DNA from: an uncultured Fusobacterium sp.
GTDB taxonomy: Bacteria > Fusobacteriota > Fusobacteriia > Fusobacteriales > Fusobacteriaceae
DNA: 5,877 nucleotides
Direction: 5' to 3'
NCBI RefSeq assembly: GCF_905200055.1
Contig: NZ_CAJKIS010000071.1
Coordinates: 1 to 5,877, forward strand
Shown here: positions 5,713-5,877 of the stretch, piece by piece
Layout: every line of letters begins with the position of its first letter
Position numbering within the stretch: the first letter of the stretch is position 1
Notes under the pieces: generated by a model
What the model was told of the DNA's origin: nothing
The model's database searches: none
What the model saw: the letters and a program-made list of their open reading frames with translations, nothing else
Made by a program: the position numbers and the translations under genes

Positions 5713-5781
5713 TTGAATTTAAAAATTTTTATTAAAAAAAGAAAAAAAGTTGTTGACAGAAAATAGTAATTGTGATATTAT
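5713..5781 (+). promoter_or_regulatory. Strong promoter with A/T-rich upstream element, probably for stable RNA
   Basis: Consensus TTGACA (5753-5758) and TATTAT (5776-5781) are 17 bases apart, with TG at 5773-5774 (TGATATTAT). The 40 bases upstream are almost pure A/T with phased A and T runs, as in UP elements of rRNA promoters. Transcription would begin near 5788. The downstream stretch has no ribosome binding site and start codon leading into a real ORF before the window ends, which argues for rRNA or tRNA. The target gene lies outside the window, so this is an inference. Confidence 0.65.
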
Positions 5782-5787
5782 AATCAA

Positions 5788-5877
5788 TGTACCGCAGGAA
5801 AGCGGAACAAAAGAAAAAATAAAAAAAGGACATTAGCAACAGAATAGAGAAAGATGATAAAAATCAACAAACAATAA
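5788..5877 (+). other. Leader of an operon running off the window, probably rRNA
   Basis: Right after the predicted start, GTACCGC (5789-5795) and GCGGAAC (5802-5808) form a hairpin with one mismatch and a 6-base loop. It is the only GC-rich patch in the last 200 bases. An A-rich stretch follows, then GGACATTAGCAACAGAATAG (5828-5847), which has the look of a conserved rRNA leader but no motif I can name with confidence. No 16S sequence starts before 5877. A leader for a protein gene or small RNA is the alternative. Confidence 0.45.

Noticed and set aside
5854..5877. 7-codon ORF (MIKINKQ) at the window end
   Set aside because: Too short, with only a weak GAGAAAG upstream and no regulatory codon run; treated as chance within a stable-RNA leader.
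1..5877. CRISPR arrays, insertion sequences, tRNA genes, toxin-antitoxin or defence systems
   Set aside because: No regularly spaced repeats, transposase-like ORFs, tRNA cloverleaf sequences or defence motifs were seen; the large genes are all housekeeping families.

Overview
The window is AT-rich, compact DNA with every convincing gene on the + strand. The very low GC content, the TyrS - GNAT/endonuclease III - NifS - NifU - D-Ala-D-Ala carboxypeptidase gene set and the Shine-Dalgarno/extended -10 signals suggest a low-GC anaerobe, most likely a Fusobacterium-type organism. The genus is inferred from overall resemblance and not proven by any single marker.

Layout. 1-383 holds no large gene but is not empty. 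It carries a promoter (74-102), a 16-codon ORF with its own ribosome binding site encoding MVTRNNVFLTSSYYYC (134-184), a set of mutually exclusive RNA helices, and a strong intrinsic terminator (289-325). A second promoter (327-354) then leads into tyrS (384-1604). Three consecutive Tyr codons just before the stop of a tiny ORF, upstream of a terminator and of tyrosyl-tRNA synthetase, are the hallmark of ribosome-mediated transcription attenuation by a leader peptide. This is the most notable feature of the window. No T-box signature is present.

A single open frame runs from 1621 to 2754 behind tyrS. It joins a GNAT acetyltransferase domain to a complete endonuclease III (Nth). An A8 tract and an internal ribosome binding site plus ATG (2113) sit at the junction, so the fusion may come from, or be resolved by, slippage in the homopolymer.

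A strong promoter (2767-2795) starts the Fe-S assembly pair nifS (2847-4019) and nifU/iscU-type scaffold (4034-4408), which ends at a terminator (4433-4479). The extended -10 for the next gene, a secreted penicillin-binding-protein-5-like D,D-carboxypeptidase (4499-5644), lies in the loop of that terminator. A final terminator (5661-5710) closes this gene. The last ~120 bases carry a very strong promoter with an A/T-rich upstream region and a GC-rich 5' hairpin, then no ORF; this looks like the start of an rRNA or other stable-RNA operon whose body lies beyond the window.

How it fits together: housekeeping translation (TyrRS), DNA repair (Nth, itself a [4Fe-4S] enzyme), Fe-S cluster biogenesis (NifS gives sulfur, NifU is the scaffold) and peptidoglycan trimming. 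All five promoters found share an extended -10 of the form TGATAnnnT. All RNA folds here were made by eye, not by energy calculation.
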